Shown: positions 46,301 to 59,964, counted from the first letter of the stretch. The stretch is 64,000 nucleotides of DNA from Acuticoccus sp. I52.16.1 (GCF_022865125.1 NZ_CP094828.1:3589219-3653218); one strand, 5' to 3'. The notes: a model not told the origin generated them from the sequence alone. Numbers and translations are program-made.

Positions 46301-46932
46301 GCGGCCTCCTGCGCCCGTGCCCGCGCCGCGGCGGCGGAGAGGTCGAGCGTCGCGGTGTCGATCCCGAGCGGCTCGTGGGTGGCGGCGAGGATCATGCCGC
46401 CGCCGGCGAGGTGCTCGCCCATCATCGCGGCGAAGGCGGCGCGCGACGCGGCGTCGAGCCCCGCGGTCGGCTCGTCGAGCAGCCAGAGCGGCCGCGGCAC
46501 CGCCATCAGCCGCGCCAACGCCAGGCGCCGCCGCTGCCCCTGGCTGAAGAGTTGCGCCGGCGTCTCGATCAGCCCCAGCAGGCCGACCCGATCGAGCGCG
46601 GCCTCCACCGCTGCGTCGTCGCGGTCCGCCGCGCCGAGGGTGCGCATCCAGTAGCGCACGTTCGCCTCGGCGCCGAGCGGCAGCTTGATGGCGTTCTGGT
46701 GCGCGACGAGGTGCATGGCGGTCGCCGCCGGCGCGTCGTATCCGTCGAGGCGCACGGTCCCGCAGGCGGGGCGAATCAGTCCGGCGACGGTGCGCAGCAG
46801 GGTCGACTTGCCGGCCCCGTTGGCACCGACGACCGCCATCGCCCCAGCCTCGGCCAAGCGGAACGCGAGATCGGTGAACACCCGCCGGCCGCCGCGTTCG
46901 ACGCTCAACGAGTCAACTTCTAGAGACAGCAT
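46297..46932 (-). CDS. ccmA: Haem exporter ATP-binding protein CcmA
   Basis: This is a 211-residue ABC ATPase of cytochrome c maturation. The Walker A motif GANGAGKST is at residues 36-44, the signature is FSQGQRRRLALARL and Walker B is LWLLDEPTAGLD. It is the first gene of the ccmABCDG-nudix unit and is divergent from acnA, with about 100 bases for both promoters. Confidence 0.96.
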   Translation of the reverse strand: MLSLEVDSLSVERGGRRVFTDLAFRLAEAGAMAVVGANGAGKSTLLRTVAGLIRPACGTVRLDGYDAPAATAMHLVAHQNAIKLPLGAEANVRYWMRTLGAADRDDAAVEAALDRVGLLGLIETPAQLFSQGQRRRLALARLMAVPRPLWLLDEPTAGLDAASRAAFAAMMGEHLAGGGMILAATHEPLGIDTATLDLSAAAARARAQEAA

Positions 46933-47034
46933 GGCGCGCTAATTGTATCGACGTGGCCGCTGCCGCTTGATCCTTGCGTCGATTGGGCGTTTGTAGCGGC
47001 AAGTTGCAAATCGTTCCAATGAAGGGGGCCGCGT

Positions 47035-49803
<2,769 letters not shown>

Positions 49804-49847
49804 GGCCCGGCACCCATCCGACCGGAGGGCGGTCCGCCGCCCTCCCG

Positions 49848-49872
49848 AAAGGCGGCTTCGGCCGCCTTTTTT
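49848..49872 (+). terminator. Terminator of acnA
   Basis: AAAGGCGGC (49848-49856), a UUCG tetraloop and GCCGCCTTT (49861-49869) form a strong hairpin, followed by TTT. It lies 45 bases past the acnA stop. Confidence 0.9.
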
Positions 49873-49897
49873 CGTGCGTGCGTCGCGCCGACCGGCG

Positions 49898-49927
49898 CCT
49901 TATAGTTCACGCCAAATACTTATAAGG
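49898..49927 (+). promoter_or_regulatory. Inverted repeat covering the cupin-gene ribosome site
   Basis: CCTTATA (49898-49904) is the exact reverse complement of TATAAGG (49921-49927). The second arm includes the start of the AAGGAGG ribosome site of the cupin gene (ATG 49937). If the transcript begins upstream of 49898, the hairpin could hide the site; it might instead be a protein operator. The stem is only 7 bp and AT-rich. Confidence 0.4.
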
Positions 49928-49936
49928 AGGATACCC

Positions 49937-50335
49937 ATGGCCGTGACCGACGCCCCTGGCGACGAGCAGACCTTCACCTACAGTCACGAGAGCACGACCA
50001 GCTTCAAGACCGGGCTGCGCCCCTATGCCTCGTATCGTGACCTCGGCATGGCCAAGGGCACCAACGGGCGCGCCACGGCCCACGTCATCCGCTTCCACCC
50101 GCCCTGCACCGACGACGTGCGCATCTGGCACACGCACGACATCGAGTTTCAGATGGTCTACGTGCTGAAAGGCTGGGTCGTCGCCGAGATGGAAGGCCAC
50201 GCCCCCGAGAAGATGACCGTCGGATCGGCCTGGATGCAGCCGCCGAACATCCGTCACCGCCTGGTCGACTACTCCGACGATTGCGAGCTGCTCGAGGTGG
50301 TGCTGCCGGCCGATTTCGACACCGAGCTCGCCTGA
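49937..50335 (+). CDS. Cupin-domain protein
   Basis: This is a 132-residue single-cupin protein. The metal site is visible as RIWHTHDIEFQMVYVLKGW (two His and a Glu) and the later NIRHRLVDYSDDCELLEV. The substrate is unknown. It has an excellent TAAGGAGG ribosome site 5 bases upstream of ATG 49937 and stands alone between two terminators. Confidence 0.85.
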   Translation: MAVTDAPGDEQTFTYSHESTTSFKTGLRPYASYRDLGMAKGTNGRATAHVIRFHPPCTDDVRIWHTHDIEFQMVYVLKGWVVAEMEGHAPEKMTVGSAWMQPPNIRHRLVDYSDDCELLEVVLPADFDTELA

Positions 50336-50343
50336 TCACATGA

Positions 50344-50380
50344 AAAGGCCCGGCGATCCGCCTGGGATCGCCGGGCCTTT
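50344..50380. terminator. Bidirectional terminator, cupin / PNPOx-like genes
   Basis: A 15-bp stem pairs 50344-50358 (AAAGGCCCGGCGATC) with 50366-50380 (GATCGCCGGGCCTTT) around a 7-base loop, with A and T flanks. It lies between two convergent genes and should end both transcripts. Confidence 0.92.
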
Positions 50381-50409
50381 GCGGCGCGTGTGACACTCCG
50401 CGCGGGGCG

Positions 50410-50901
50410 TCAGAAGGTGGTTTCGACCACGTCGCCCTTGGCGGCTTCGTCGGCATTGCGGCCGAGGAGGGCGGCGGTCATGTAGTGCAGGAACTCGCCC
50501 GTGCCGGCTTTCCAGATCTGCGCCTTGCCGAGGTCGAAGCGCAGCAGCGTCAGGTCGGGGTCGTCCTTGCCCTTCTCGAACCAGGCGGACACCACCGGCG
50601 ACCAGAACTTCTCGATCACCGCGCGGTCGTTGTCGATGGCGAGGGTGCCGTGGATGCAGGCGAAGAGGTCGTGTCCCTTAGCCGAAAAGTTCAAGACGCC
50701 CGCATGCGTCGCCGTCAGCGCCTTGACCAGACGGTTCTGCCGGTTGGTGTAGAAATAGACGCGGTCGGGCAGGTCGTCGTCGAACTGCGCCGTCATCGGC
50801 TGCGTGTGCGCCTCGTCGACGCCCGCGAGGCCCAGCATGACGAACGGGCTGTCGTCCAGCGTGTCCCAGAATTTGTCTTTCAGGTCCTGTGCGTCGCTCA
50901 T
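50410..50901 (-). CDS. Pyridoxamine-phosphate-oxidase-like general stress protein
   Basis: This is a 163-residue split-barrel flavin-binding protein of the general stress protein 26 type. Segments PMTAQFDDDLPDRVYFYTNR, GVLNFSAKGHDLFACIHG and KFWSPVVSAWFEKGKDDPDL are characteristic. The family binds FMN or FAD and is stress-linked in several bacteria; the substrate here is unknown. ATG 50901 has an AGGAGAG ribosome site. Confidence 0.88.
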   Translation of the reverse strand: MSDAQDLKDKFWDTLDDSPFVMLGLAGVDEAHTQPMTAQFDDDLPDRVYFYTNRQNRLVKALTATHAGVLNFSAKGHDLFACIHGTLAIDNDRAVIEKFWSPVVSAWFEKGKDDPDLTLLRFDLGKAQIWKAGTGEFLHYMTAALLGRNADEAAKGDVVETTF

Positions 50902-51000
50902 TGTCGTCTCTCCTGCTTGGGTGGAGAAACGCGGGCACGGCAGCGAGAGTTGCGTGGCTGCAATTTCGTCGCAGGGGGAGGGGCCTTACGCCCGCCGGCG

Positions 51001-51801
51001 CTAGAAGTTGTTGTTGAGCAGCGCCGCGATCAGCACCAGGCCGATGATCACCGCGATCCAACGCCCGATGCCGCCTTCCGAGTTGGTCGTCTCCACCGGC
51101 CGGTTGCGCCGCGGCAGGCCGGCGAACCCGTCGGTCTCCAGCGCCGCAGCGGTGGGGCCGCTGTGCGTCTCCATGCTGGTCGAGGGGGTGGAGAGGTGCT
51201 CGTACCCCGCCGGCGCCGACGGTTGCGGGGCCAGCACGTAGCCGCCCGTGGCATCGGTCGAGGCGTAGGTGGGCGTCACGGTCTTCACCGCGTCGGCGAG
51301 GTGCTCGGGCGGTGCGACGGGCTCCGGATCGGCCGGGATCTCGTCTTTCCGCGGCACGCTCTCGCCGTCCAGGATCATCTGCAGGCGCGAGAAGAACTCG
51401 CCCGTCAGCGTGCGCGCGGTGGTCTCCAGGCGCAGCACCTCGACGTTGCCGAGCTGGCCATCCAGCTCGACCGAGATGTGGTAGGCGAGGTTGGTGGTGT
51501 CCGCGTCGATCGCCGCCAGCGCGACATGGGCGCTGCCGAGCGCGATGCCGTTGGCGCTGTCGGCCCGGCCGCGCAGCGAGTAGCCGGACGGGCGGTCCTG
51601 GTTGTAGAGTTCCACCACACCGTGGAAGGTCGGGCGGAAGGCGCCGATCTTCAGCGTCGCGGACAGGTCGTACTTGTCGTCCTCGACCTTATTGAGGCTC
51701 TGGATCCCGGGCAGGGCCTGACGCAGCACGACCGGATCGTGCAAGGCGTCGTACACGCGCTCCTGCGACGCGCTGATGACCTTTTCTCCAGAGAATTCCA
51801 C
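51001..51801 (-). CDS. CoxG/SRPBCC family protein with C-terminal membrane anchor
   Basis: This is a 266-residue protein. Residues 1-145 form a CoxG-like SRPBCC (START-fold) domain: EFSGEKVISASQERVYDALHD and LPGIQSLNKVEDDKYDLSATL. A Pro/Ser/Thr-rich linker follows, then one C-terminal helix (IAVIIGLVLIAALL). CoxG anchors CO dehydrogenase to the membrane in carboxydotrophs, but no cox genes are nearby and the family is wider than that role. The start is GTG 51801 or TTG 51807; the former matches the family N-terminus better. Confidence 0.85.
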   Translation of the reverse strand: MEFSGEKVISASQERVYDALHDPVVLRQALPGIQSLNKVEDDKYDLSATLKIGAFRPTFHGVVELYNQDRPSGYSLRGRADSANGIALGSAHVALAAIDADTTNLAYHISVELDGQLGNVEVLRLETTARTLTGEFFSRLQMILDGESVPRKDEIPADPEPVAPPEHLADAVKTVTPTYASTDATGGYVLAPQPSAPAGYEHLSTPSTSMETHSGPTAAALETDGFAGLPRRNRPVETTNSEGGIGRWIAVIIGLVLIAALLNNNF

Positions 51802-51852
51802 AGCCAAACCCCAGTCGACACTCTCGTGCCCAATAGGTAGAGATTGGCCACC

Positions 51853-52560
51853 ATGGCGTCAAAATCTGCAAGTCCCGTCCCGGCCCCCTGTCCGATTTGT
51901 TTGGGCACGTCGTTAACGCTGGGCCCCAACGGCCGCCTCTCGCCCAACGGGATGCCGCCGCGGTGCGCCTCGTGCGGCGCGCTGGAGCGTCACCGCGCCT
52001 TCCGCACCGTGTTCGACGCTGTCGCCCCGGTGCTGCGCGGCCTCGGCGTGCTCCAGTTCAGTCCCGACCCCTGCGCCCCGCGCGAGCCGTTCGCCACGTT
52101 CGAGGTGTCCGAGTACGACGGGCCGAACCACCTCGACATGGCCGCCATCGACCGACCGGACGCGGCCTACGACCTCGTCATCGCCAACCACGTCCTCGAG
52201 CATGTCGAGGACGACATCGCGGCGCTGACCGAGATGGCGCGGGTGGCGGGGCCGGAGGGGCTGGTCTTCCTCTCGGTGCCGGACCTCCTGCGGGTGCGCC
52301 GCACCAAGGAATACGGCTACCCGAGGGCCGACAAATACGGCCACTGGCGCCTCTACGGGCCCGACATCGTGGAGCGCTGGCGCCGCGCGGTGCCGGACTG
52401 GCAGGGCCTGGGCGTCGTCGCCCACGACCCGGTCACCGCCGAGCCGGACCGCGCGACGATCCTCTCGCGCGCCCCGGCCAGGCTCGTCCCGCTGCGCAGC
52501 GCCCTGCAGGCCGCCGGCCTCGACGTGTTCGACGCCTTCGCCGAGACGCCGGCGCTCTGA
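51853..52560 (+). CDS. SAM-dependent methyltransferase with zinc-ribbon start
   Basis: This is a 235-residue protein. An N-terminal CPICLG and CASCGALERHR form a likely zinc ribbon. The methyltransferase domain has a degenerate class I fold with YDLVIANHVLEHVEDDIAALTEMAR, typical of methyltransferase family 11. The usual glycine-rich SAM loop is not obvious upstream, where VLQFSPDP takes its place. The substrate is unknown; similar proteins occur in surface glycan loci. ATG 51853 is preferred over an upstream TTG. Confidence 0.78.
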   Translation: MASKSASPVPAPCPICLGTSLTLGPNGRLSPNGMPPRCASCGALERHRAFRTVFDAVAPVLRGLGVLQFSPDPCAPREPFATFEVSEYDGPNHLDMAAIDRPDAAYDLVIANHVLEHVEDDIAALTEMARVAGPEGLVFLSVPDLLRVRRTKEYGYPRADKYGHWRLYGPDIVERWRRAVPDWQGLGVVAHDPVTAEPDRATILSRAPARLVPLRSALQAAGLDVFDAFAETPAL

Positions 52561-52576
52561 GGCCGTTTCCGGCGCG

Positions 52577-53089
52577 TCAGGTGTTGGGCGCGGCGGGGGT
52601 GAACTTCGGGATCGCCATCGTCGAAGCGGCTCCGCTCTCGATTGCGGGCCACTTTTCCTCGGAAACGGCGAGGTTGCCGGGCACGTCCTCCTCCCAGAAC
52701 GACACCACGTTGGGCGTGATGTTGAGGTAGAGCTTGCCGTCCACGATCCGCCACAGGTTGGGGTTGCCGGGCACCTTGCCGCCCTTGGTGACGCCGTAGG
52801 CGCAGTGCCCGTCATATTGCGGCGCATACTTTTGCGGATCGGCCTCGAAGCGGGCGAGGTTCTGCGCGTCGGCGAAGGCGAAGGTGGCGCCGTTGTAGGT
52901 GGCGGTGAACTCGGACGATCCGGGCACCGCGGGCGGCTGCTCGCCACCGACGGGCGCCTGCTCCAGCTCGAAGTAGGCGACGACGTCGTATCCGGAGTTG
53001 GCGTAGCCGGTGCTGTTCACATATTGCTCGCCGGCCATAGCCGGGACCGTTGCGACCGCCACCAGGGCCGCCAGCGCGAAACGCTTCAT
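52577..53089 (-). CDS. YHS-domain secreted protein
   Basis: This is a 170-residue protein with a signal peptide (1-19, ending AMA) and a YHS domain: GYDVVAYFELEQAPVGG, ATYNGATFAFADAQNLARFEADPQKYAPQYDGHCAYGV. YHS domains are short metal-associated modules; the role of secreted single-domain forms is unknown. It is convergent with the methyltransferase gene (16 bases between). A GGAGAC-type ribosome site precedes ATG 53089. Confidence 0.85.
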   Translation of the reverse strand: MKRFALAALVAVATVPAMAGEQYVNSTGYANSGYDVVAYFELEQAPVGGEQPPAVPGSSEFTATYNGATFAFADAQNLARFEADPQKYAPQYDGHCAYGVTKGGKVPGNPNLWRIVDGKLYLNITPNVVSFWEEDVPGNLAVSEEKWPAIESGAASTMAIPKFTPAAPNT

Positions 53090-53301
53090 CGGTGTCTCCT
53101 CGCGTTGATGTCATCGCCGGGCGCGGTTTCGTTGTTGTGTGACGCGCCGGCATCTCCGAGATAGTTGTGCGAAAATCGGATCGGGCGTTCCTCGCGCGAA
53201 TCCAACGAACATTTGAAAACCGCGTGCGTTAGTGTTTGTCGTCGCCGACGAGGCTGCGGCGAACCGAGCGCGGCGCGACACGACAGACGGATGAGGACAG
53301 C

Positions 53302-53769
53302 ATGCTTCGCACATTGACCGATTGGCTGGGGCGCCTGACCGAGGCGGGGCAGCCGGAGGAGGGCTTTTCCGTCGCCGACCCGCGCCTGTCGGTCGCGGCG
53401 ATCCTCGTGCATATCATCGCCGTCGACGGGATCGTCACCGAGGAGGAGAAGGCCGGCCTCAACACCGTCCTGCGCGAGCATTACGGCCTGTCCGAGGCCG
53501 AGACGAAGGACCTCATCGCCGAGGCCGAGCGGCGCGACGACGAGGCGGTGGACCTCTACAGCTTCACCTCGATCCTCAAGCGCGAGCTGGACGAGGAGGG
53601 CCGGCGCCAGGTGGTGCTGATGATGTGGGAGATGGTCTATGCGGACGGCGTCGTCTCCGAGTTCGAGGACAACATCGTCTGGCGCGTGGCCGAATTGATC
53701 GGCGTGTCGTCTCGCGACCGGGTCACGCTGCGCAAGGAGATCGAGGAGCGGCAGGCGAAAGGCCAGTAG
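53302..53769 (+). CDS. TerB-family protein
   Basis: This is a 155-residue all-alpha protein of the tellurite-resistance TerB superfamily. The repeated acidic helices AAILVHIIAVDGIVTEEEKAGL and MVYADGVVSEFEDNIVWRV are its two metal-binding halves. TerB-like proteins bind metal ions and link to membrane stress; no ter operon is present. It lies 32 bases upstream of a glutamine amidotransferase gene on the same strand. Confidence 0.85.
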   Translation: MLRTLTDWLGRLTEAGQPEEGFSVADPRLSVAAILVHIIAVDGIVTEEEKAGLNTVLREHYGLSEAETKDLIAEAERRDDEAVDLYSFTSILKRELDEEGRRQVVLMMWEMVYADGVVSEFEDNIVWRVAELIGVSSRDRVTLRKEIEERQAKGQ

Positions 53770-53801
53770 CGCCCGCGGTTTAGGTCTGGTAGCATCGAGT
53801 C

Positions 53802-54680
53802 ATGGCGTCTGAACACTCGCAAGACACTGCGTCCGCCCCGGACATCGAGCCGAACGAAGACACCGGGTCGAATGAAGACACCGCGCCGAGCGAGAGTTCG
53901 TCGCCGGCCAGAAAGCCCGTCCTCACCATCCTGCACCAGGCCCAGTCGACCCCCGGCCGGGTGGGCCAGGCCCTGGTGGCACGCGGCTACACGCTCGACA
54001 TCCGGCGCCCCGCCCTGGGCGACACCCTGCCGGAGACGACCGTGGGCCACGACGGCGTGGTCATCTTTGGCGGGCCGATGAGCGCGAACGACACCGACGC
54101 GTTCATCAAGAAAGAGATCGACTTCATCAACGTGCCGCTGCGCGAAGGGACCCCGTTCCTGGGCATCTGCCTGGGCGGGCAGATGCTCGCCAAGACCATC
54201 GGCGGCAGCGTCGCCCCCCACCCCGAGGGGCAGGTCGAGATCGGCTATTACGACATCGCCCCCACCGCGTCCGGCGAGGCGCTGATGGAGTGGCCGCGCA
54301 AGGTCTACCAGTGGCACCGCGAGGGGTTCCGCACGCCGGCGGGGACCGATCTCCTCGCCTCCGGCGACCACTACGAGGAGCAGGCCTTCCGCGTCGGCAC
54401 CACGGCCTACGGCATCCAGTTCCACCCGGAGCTGACGCTGGCGATGATGCACCGTTGGACGACACGGGCGCACGAGCGGATGAAGCTCCCCGGCGCGCGC
54501 CAGCGGCGGGACCACTTCGCCGGCCGTGCGGTCTATGACGGCCCGGTCCGCGCATGGCTGCAGAACTTCCTCGACCTGTGGCTCGCCTGCGGCCGGCCCT
54601 CGACGCGCCACCTCGACGAGACGAAGACCCCGTCCGACGCGGTCCCCGGCCTCGACACCCGCCCACGCGCCGTCGCCTGA
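53802..54680 (+). CDS. Class I glutamine amidotransferase
   Basis: This is a 292-residue protein with a GATase domain like that of GMP synthase: nucleophile Cys123 in [11 protein letters not shown] and the catalytic His in YGIQFHPEL. The first 38 residues are an acidic, Ser/Thr-rich extension that does not look like a signal peptide. No synthetase domain is fused and the acceptor of the ammonia is unknown. It follows the TerB gene closely and is probably co-transcribed. Confidence 0.87.
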   Translation: MASEHSQDTASAPDIEPNEDTGSNEDTAPSESSSPARKPVLTILHQAQSTPGRVGQALVARGYTLDIRRPALGDTLPETTVGHDGVVIFGGPMSANDTDAFIKKEIDFINVPLREGTPFLGICLGGQMLAKTIGGSVAPHPEGQVEIGYYDIAPTASGEALMEWPRKVYQWHREGFRTPAGTDLLASGDHYEEQAFRVGTTAYGIQFHPELTLAMMHRWTTRAHERMKLPGARQRRDHFAGRAVYDGPVRAWLQNFLDLWLACGRPSTRHLDETKTPSDAVPGLDTRPRAVA

Positions 54681-54708
54681 TCGCGGTTTCGCGGAGGGTT
54701 TCGGCGGG

Positions 54709-54891
54709 GTCAAGCCCTCGCCCGCAGCCACGCGCAGCGCAGCGAGCATGGCGAGGACGGGGGCTTGACGCCGTCGGAGCCCTCCTCAGGCTCGCAGCAG
54801 TCGTTCATGCCAGCTGGCGTCTTCAGCCAGCTGATATGAACGGCTGGCCGTCCCCGAGACGGGGGGAGCGCGAGGGGGGAACTCCCCTCGC
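54709..54891. repeat. Cluster of three inverted repeats
   Basis: This 318-base gap between the amidotransferase and sucC ends holds three palindromes. The first pairs GTCAAGCCC (54709-54717) with GGGCTTGAC (54761-54769). The second pairs 54802-54818 with 54826-54842 (CGTTCAT-gc-CAGCTGGC against its complement, two central mismatches, 7-base loop). The third pairs GCGAGGGG (54870-54877) with CCCCTCGC (54884-54891). It lies between convergent genes and resembles an extragenic repeat element. No coding sequence is supported here. Confidence 0.6.
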
Positions 54892-54950
54892 TCGGCCTTT
54901 CCACCCGGCACCACGTCAGCTCCGGCGGATCGGCGCCGTGCGCAAATGAA

Positions 54951-54974
54951 AACGGCGGCCCAAGAGCCGCCGTT
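54951..54974 (-). terminator. Terminator of sucC
   Basis: AACGGCGGC (54951-54959) pairs with GCCGCCGTT (54966-54974) around a 6-base loop. Read on the minus strand, the hairpin is followed by TTCATTTG, a short U-rich run. It lies 24 bases past the sucC stop and shows that the sucC transcript ends here rather than running towards sucD. Confidence 0.85.
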
Positions 54975-54998
54975 CTCGTCCGGATTCTCTGTCGCGCC

Positions 54999-56192
54999 CT
55001 ACTTCTTGACGGCGGCGACGATCTTCTGCGCGGCGTCGTCGAGGTCGTCGGCGGAGGTGATGGCGAGGCCCGAGCCGTCGAGCAGGGCCTTGCCCTGGGC
55101 GACGTTCGTGCCTTCGAGGCGGACCACCAGCGGGACCTGGAGGCCGACTTCCTTCACCGCGGCGATGACGCCTTCGGCAATGACGTCGCAGCGCATGATG
55201 CCGCCGAAGATGTTGACCAGGATGCCCTGCACGTTCGGATCGGCGGTGATGATCTTGAACGCTGCCGTCACTTTCTCCTTGGAGGCGCCGCCGCCGACGT
55301 CGAGGAAGTTGGCCGGCTCCTCGCCGTAGAGCTTGATGATGTCCATCGTCGCCATGGCGAGGCCGGCGCCGTTGACCATGCAGCCGATGGTGCCCTCGAG
55401 GGCGACATAGGCGAGGTCGTACTTGGACGCCTCGATCTCCTTGGCGTCCTCTTCGGAGAGGTCGCGCAGCTCCTGAATGTCGGGGTGGCGGAAGAGGGAG
55501 TTGCCGTCGAAGCCGACCTTGGCGTCGAGGACGCGCAGGTGCCCGTTCTCCATGACGATCAGCGGGTTCACTTCGAGGAGGCTCATGTCCTTCTCGGTGA
55601 ACGCCTGGTAGAGCTGGCGCGCGAGGGTGCCCATCTCGCCGCGGGCCGGCTCCTCGAGGGCCAGCGCGTCGGACAGCTTCATGATGTCGGTGTCGGTCAC
55701 GCCGGCGACGGGGTCGATCGGGACGGTGACGATCTTGTCCGGCGTCTCTTCGGCGACGGCCTCGATGTCCATGCCGCCCTCGGTGGAGACGACGAAGGCG
55801 ACCTGGCCGACGGTCCGGTCGACCAGGATGGAGAGGTAGAGCTCGCGGGCGATGTCGGCACCGTCCTCGATGTAGAGGCGGTTGACCTGCTTGCCCGCCG
55901 GGCCGGTCTGCTTGGTCACGAGGGTGTTGCCGAGCATGTCCTGGGCGTTGGCGACGACCTCGTCGATCGTCTTGGCGAGGCGGACGCCGCCCTTGGCGTC
56001 GGGGCCCAGCTCCTTGAACTTGCCCTTGCCGCGGCCGCCGGCGTGGATCTGGCTCTTCACCACGTAGAGCGGGCCGGGCAGCTTCGCGGCAGCGGCGGCG
56101 GCTTCGTCGGCGCTGGTGATCGCGACACCTTCGGCGACGGGCGCGCCGAAGGTCTTCAACAGCTGTTTGGCCTGATATTCGTGAATGTTCAT
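54999..56192 (-). CDS. sucC: Succinyl-CoA synthetase beta subunit
   Basis: SucC carries the nucleotide-binding ATP-grasp domain of succinyl-CoA synthetase. The 397-residue protein starts [16 protein letters not shown], with [19 protein letters not shown] for nucleotide binding and [16 protein letters not shown] near the C-terminus. ATG 56192 is the family start. The partner sucD is about 18 kb away in the same orientation. Confidence 0.97.
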   Translation of the reverse strand: MNIHEYQAKQLLKTFGAPVAEGVAITSADEAAAAAAKLPGPLYVVKSQIHAGGRGKGKFKELGPDAKGGVRLAKTIDEVVANAQDMLGNTLVTKQTGPAGKQVNRLYIEDGADIARELYLSILVDRTVGQVAFVVSTEGGMDIEAVAEETPDKIVTVPIDPVAGVTDTDIMKLSDALALEEPARGEMGTLARQLYQAFTEKDMSLLEVNPLIVMENGHLRVLDAKVGFDGNSLFRHPDIQELRDLSEEDAKEIEASKYDLAYVALEGTIGCMVNGAGLAMATMDIIKLYGEEPANFLDVGGGASKEKVTAAFKIITADPNVQGILVNIFGGIMRCDVIAEGVIAAVKEVGLQVPLVVRLEGTNVAQGKALLDGSGLAITSADDLDDAAQKIVAAVKK

Positions 56193-56448
56193 GGGATCCT
56201 CGGGGTCGCGTCGACAACGATGGCGCTGCGTGCCGGTCACCCTGATAACAGACTTTCCGGCCTCGTCCACGCTCAAGGCGCGTTTGGCGCATTGAGGCAC
56301 AGGTCGATGTGCTCACACTCGCTTGCGAGGGCGACATTGAATTTTCGGGACCGAGCGACGGCGCGAAAGCCCAATTCGCCGAGCACGTGGCCCGAGGCGT
56401 CGTTGCCGAGGAGATAGCCCGAGTGAAGCGAGGCGGTGCGGCGCCCGG

Positions 56449-57033
56449 TCAGGCCCCGGCGTCGCCGGCATCACACTCGGCGAGGGTCTTGTCGATCGCG
56501 GCGTGCGAGCCGGCCAGCGGCACGGCGACGACGCGCCCGTCCGCCGCGTTGCCGACTACCGAGGCCTTGAGGTTGAAGCCCTTGCGCAACCGCTCGATCA
56601 GGTCGTCCTCGCGGGTGACCTCGGTAGTGGGGAACCAGGCCTCGTCCGGCTCGGAGTAGCGCAGATCGGCGATGCGGGTGAAGGCGCGCCCGTCGACCTC
56701 GAAACGCAGGCCGCCGATGATGCGCGGCTCGGCATAGCCGATGCCGGTGACATGGATCGTCAGCGTCTGCCCCTCGTTGCAGGTCACGACCAGTTTGATT
56801 TCTTCGGGGGGCGGGGGCGTCGGTTTGGGGAAGGCGGCGCGGCGCTGCCCGTCGTCCACCGCGTGCACGCCGGGCTCGGGCCACTCTTCCTGGCCGGGCA
56901 CGCGGATGAAGGCGGCCGGCTCTTTGTCGGTCTCGGGCGTGACGTCCCAGGTGTCGGCCGCGAGGGCCGGGGGGGCGACGGACGCGGCAGCGATCACGAG
57001 GACCGCGGCTGCCTTACGCAACGCATGGCACAT
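56449..57033 (-). CDS. Secreted protein of unknown function, paralogue of the gene at 57269
   Basis: This is a 194-residue protein with a signal peptide (1-25, ending ALA). The mature part has a Pro-rich patch near residue 72, a single VVTCNEGQTL cysteine, then LRFEVDGRAFTRIADLRYSE and DEAWFPTTEV. A cysteine near the C-terminus (ECDAG) could pair with it. The central block aligns with the neighbouring 57269-57763 protein. It lies between mdh and sucC; no function is known to me. Confidence 0.78.
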   Translation of the reverse strand: MCHALRKAAAVLVIAAASVAPPALAADTWDVTPETDKEPAAFIRVPGQEEWPEPGVHAVDDGQRRAAFPKPTPPPPEEIKLVVTCNEGQTLTIHVTGIGYAEPRIIGGLRFEVDGRAFTRIADLRYSEPDEAWFPTTEVTREDDLIERLRKGFNLKASVVGNAADGRVVAVPLAGSHAAIDKTLAECDAGDAGA

Positions 57034-57268
57034 GGATCCGATCCATTCGGTTCTGAACGCTCAGTCGGGATGGGGCCTGCTTCGCGAGCGGGCGGCCCGG
57101 GGCTACAGGCCCGCGTTCCCGTGAGCCGAGCACAGCTTCTAGTGGACCAATGTGCGGCAGGATTGCAACAGTGCACGCACATTCGGCGGCAAACAAAATG
57201 GTGATAGCCGCCACGGGCTGCGATGGCGCGGGGCGGGCGGCGCGGCGTGGAGCGGCGGATATCGCCGC

Positions 57269-58826
<1,558 letters not shown>

Positions 58827-58842
58827 CTAGGCCGCGCCAGCC

Positions 58843-59964
58843 TCAGGTCATCGGCGTGGATTCGAGGTCCGACAGGTAGCTCGCCGAGCGCATCTCGTGC
58901 AGGCGCGAGGCGGTGCGTGCGAAGGCGAAACCCTCGTAGCGGCCGCCGTTCTCGCCGGGGTCGAAGAGCGCGTCGGGCTCGGCGGCCGCAGTCGCGACGA
59001 GGCGGACCTTCTGATCGTAGAGCACGTCGACGAGGTTGATGAAGCGGCGCGTGGTCTCGCGCCGGTCCGGCGTGAGGACGGGGATGTCCTCCAGGAAGAT
59101 GGTGTGGAACCGCTTGGCGAGGGCGATGAAGTCGTTGGCGCTGCGCGGCTGTTCGACCAGCTCGGAGAACCCGAAGCGGGCCAGGCCCCCCGCCGCCCGC
59201 GGCACGTCGAGGCTGCGCGAGGCGACCTTGACGGTGGTCGGCGCGGCGGCCCGCTCGCCCAGCAGCGTCGCCCAGAGCCGCTCGAACCCCTCGTCGCCGG
59301 GCGCGAACCAGACACGGAAGTCCTTCAGCCGGTCGAGCCGGTAGTCGACGTCGGCATCGAGCCGGACGACGTCGACATATTCGCGAAGGGCGTGGATGAA
59401 GGGGACGAAGAGCTGGCGGTTGAGACCCTCTTTATAGAGATCGTTCGGCGCCACGTTCGAAGTCGCCACCAGCGTGACGCCGCGGGCGAAGAGCTGGCGG
59501 AAGAGCCGCGCGAGGATCATCGCGTCGGCGATGTCGGTCACGGCGAACTCGTCGAAGCACAGGACGCGCGCCTCCTCGGCGAGGTCGTCGGCGGCCTGGA
59601 CCACGGCATCGTCGACCTTGCTCTTGCGCAGCGCGGCGATCCTGGCGTGGGCGTCGGCCATGAAGTCGTTGAAGTGGAGGCGGCGTTTCCGCTCCACGTC
59701 GATGGTCTCGTAGAAGAGGTCCATCAGCATGGTCTTGCCGCGCCCCACCTCGCCCCAGACGTAGAGCCCCTTCACCGCCCGCGGCGTGCGGCCGAGCCGG
59801 CGACGAAAGAAGCCGCCGACACCGCGCTCGTCGGCGGCGACCTGGGCGGTGAGGTCGCTCGCCACGTCGTCCAGCGCCGCGGCGACGGCGAGCTGTGCGG
59901 GGTCGTGCTGCACTTCGCCCGCGGCCACCAGCGCCTCGTAGCGCTTGGTCACGCTGTTGCTCAT
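58843..59964 (-). CDS. zapE: AFG1-like ATPase / cell division protein ZapE
   Basis: This is a 373-residue AAA-type ATPase of the AFG1/ZapE family. In E. coli ZapE modulates the FtsZ ring; the mitochondrial relative AFG1/LACE1 helps respiratory complex turnover. The Walker A motif GEVGRGKT is at residues 71-78 and Walker B is VLCFDEFAV. FVPFIHALREYVDVV is a conserved family segment. ATG 59964 is chosen over an upstream extension. It precedes mdh, a common alphaproteobacterial order. Confidence 0.93.
   Translation of the reverse strand: MSNSVTKRYEALVAAGEVQHDPAQLAVAAALDDVASDLTAQVAADERGVGGFFRRRLGRTPRAVKGLYVWGEVGRGKTMLMDLFYETIDVERKRRLHFNDFMADAHARIAALRKSKVDDAVVQAADDLAEEARVLCFDEFAVTDIADAMILARLFRQLFARGVTLVATSNVAPNDLYKEGLNRQLFVPFIHALREYVDVVRLDADVDYRLDRLKDFRVWFAPGDEGFERLWATLLGERAAAPTTVKVASRSLDVPRAAGGLARFGFSELVEQPRSANDFIALAKRFHTIFLEDIPVLTPDRRETTRRFINLVDVLYDQKVRLVATAAAEPDALFDPGENGGRYEGFAFARTASRLHEMRSASYLSDLESTPMT

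Noticed and set aside
51001-51801. Carbon monoxide dehydrogenase function for the CoxG-like gene
   Set aside because: No coxL, coxM, coxS or accessory genes are in the window, and the SRPBCC family is broad, so only the family was assigned.
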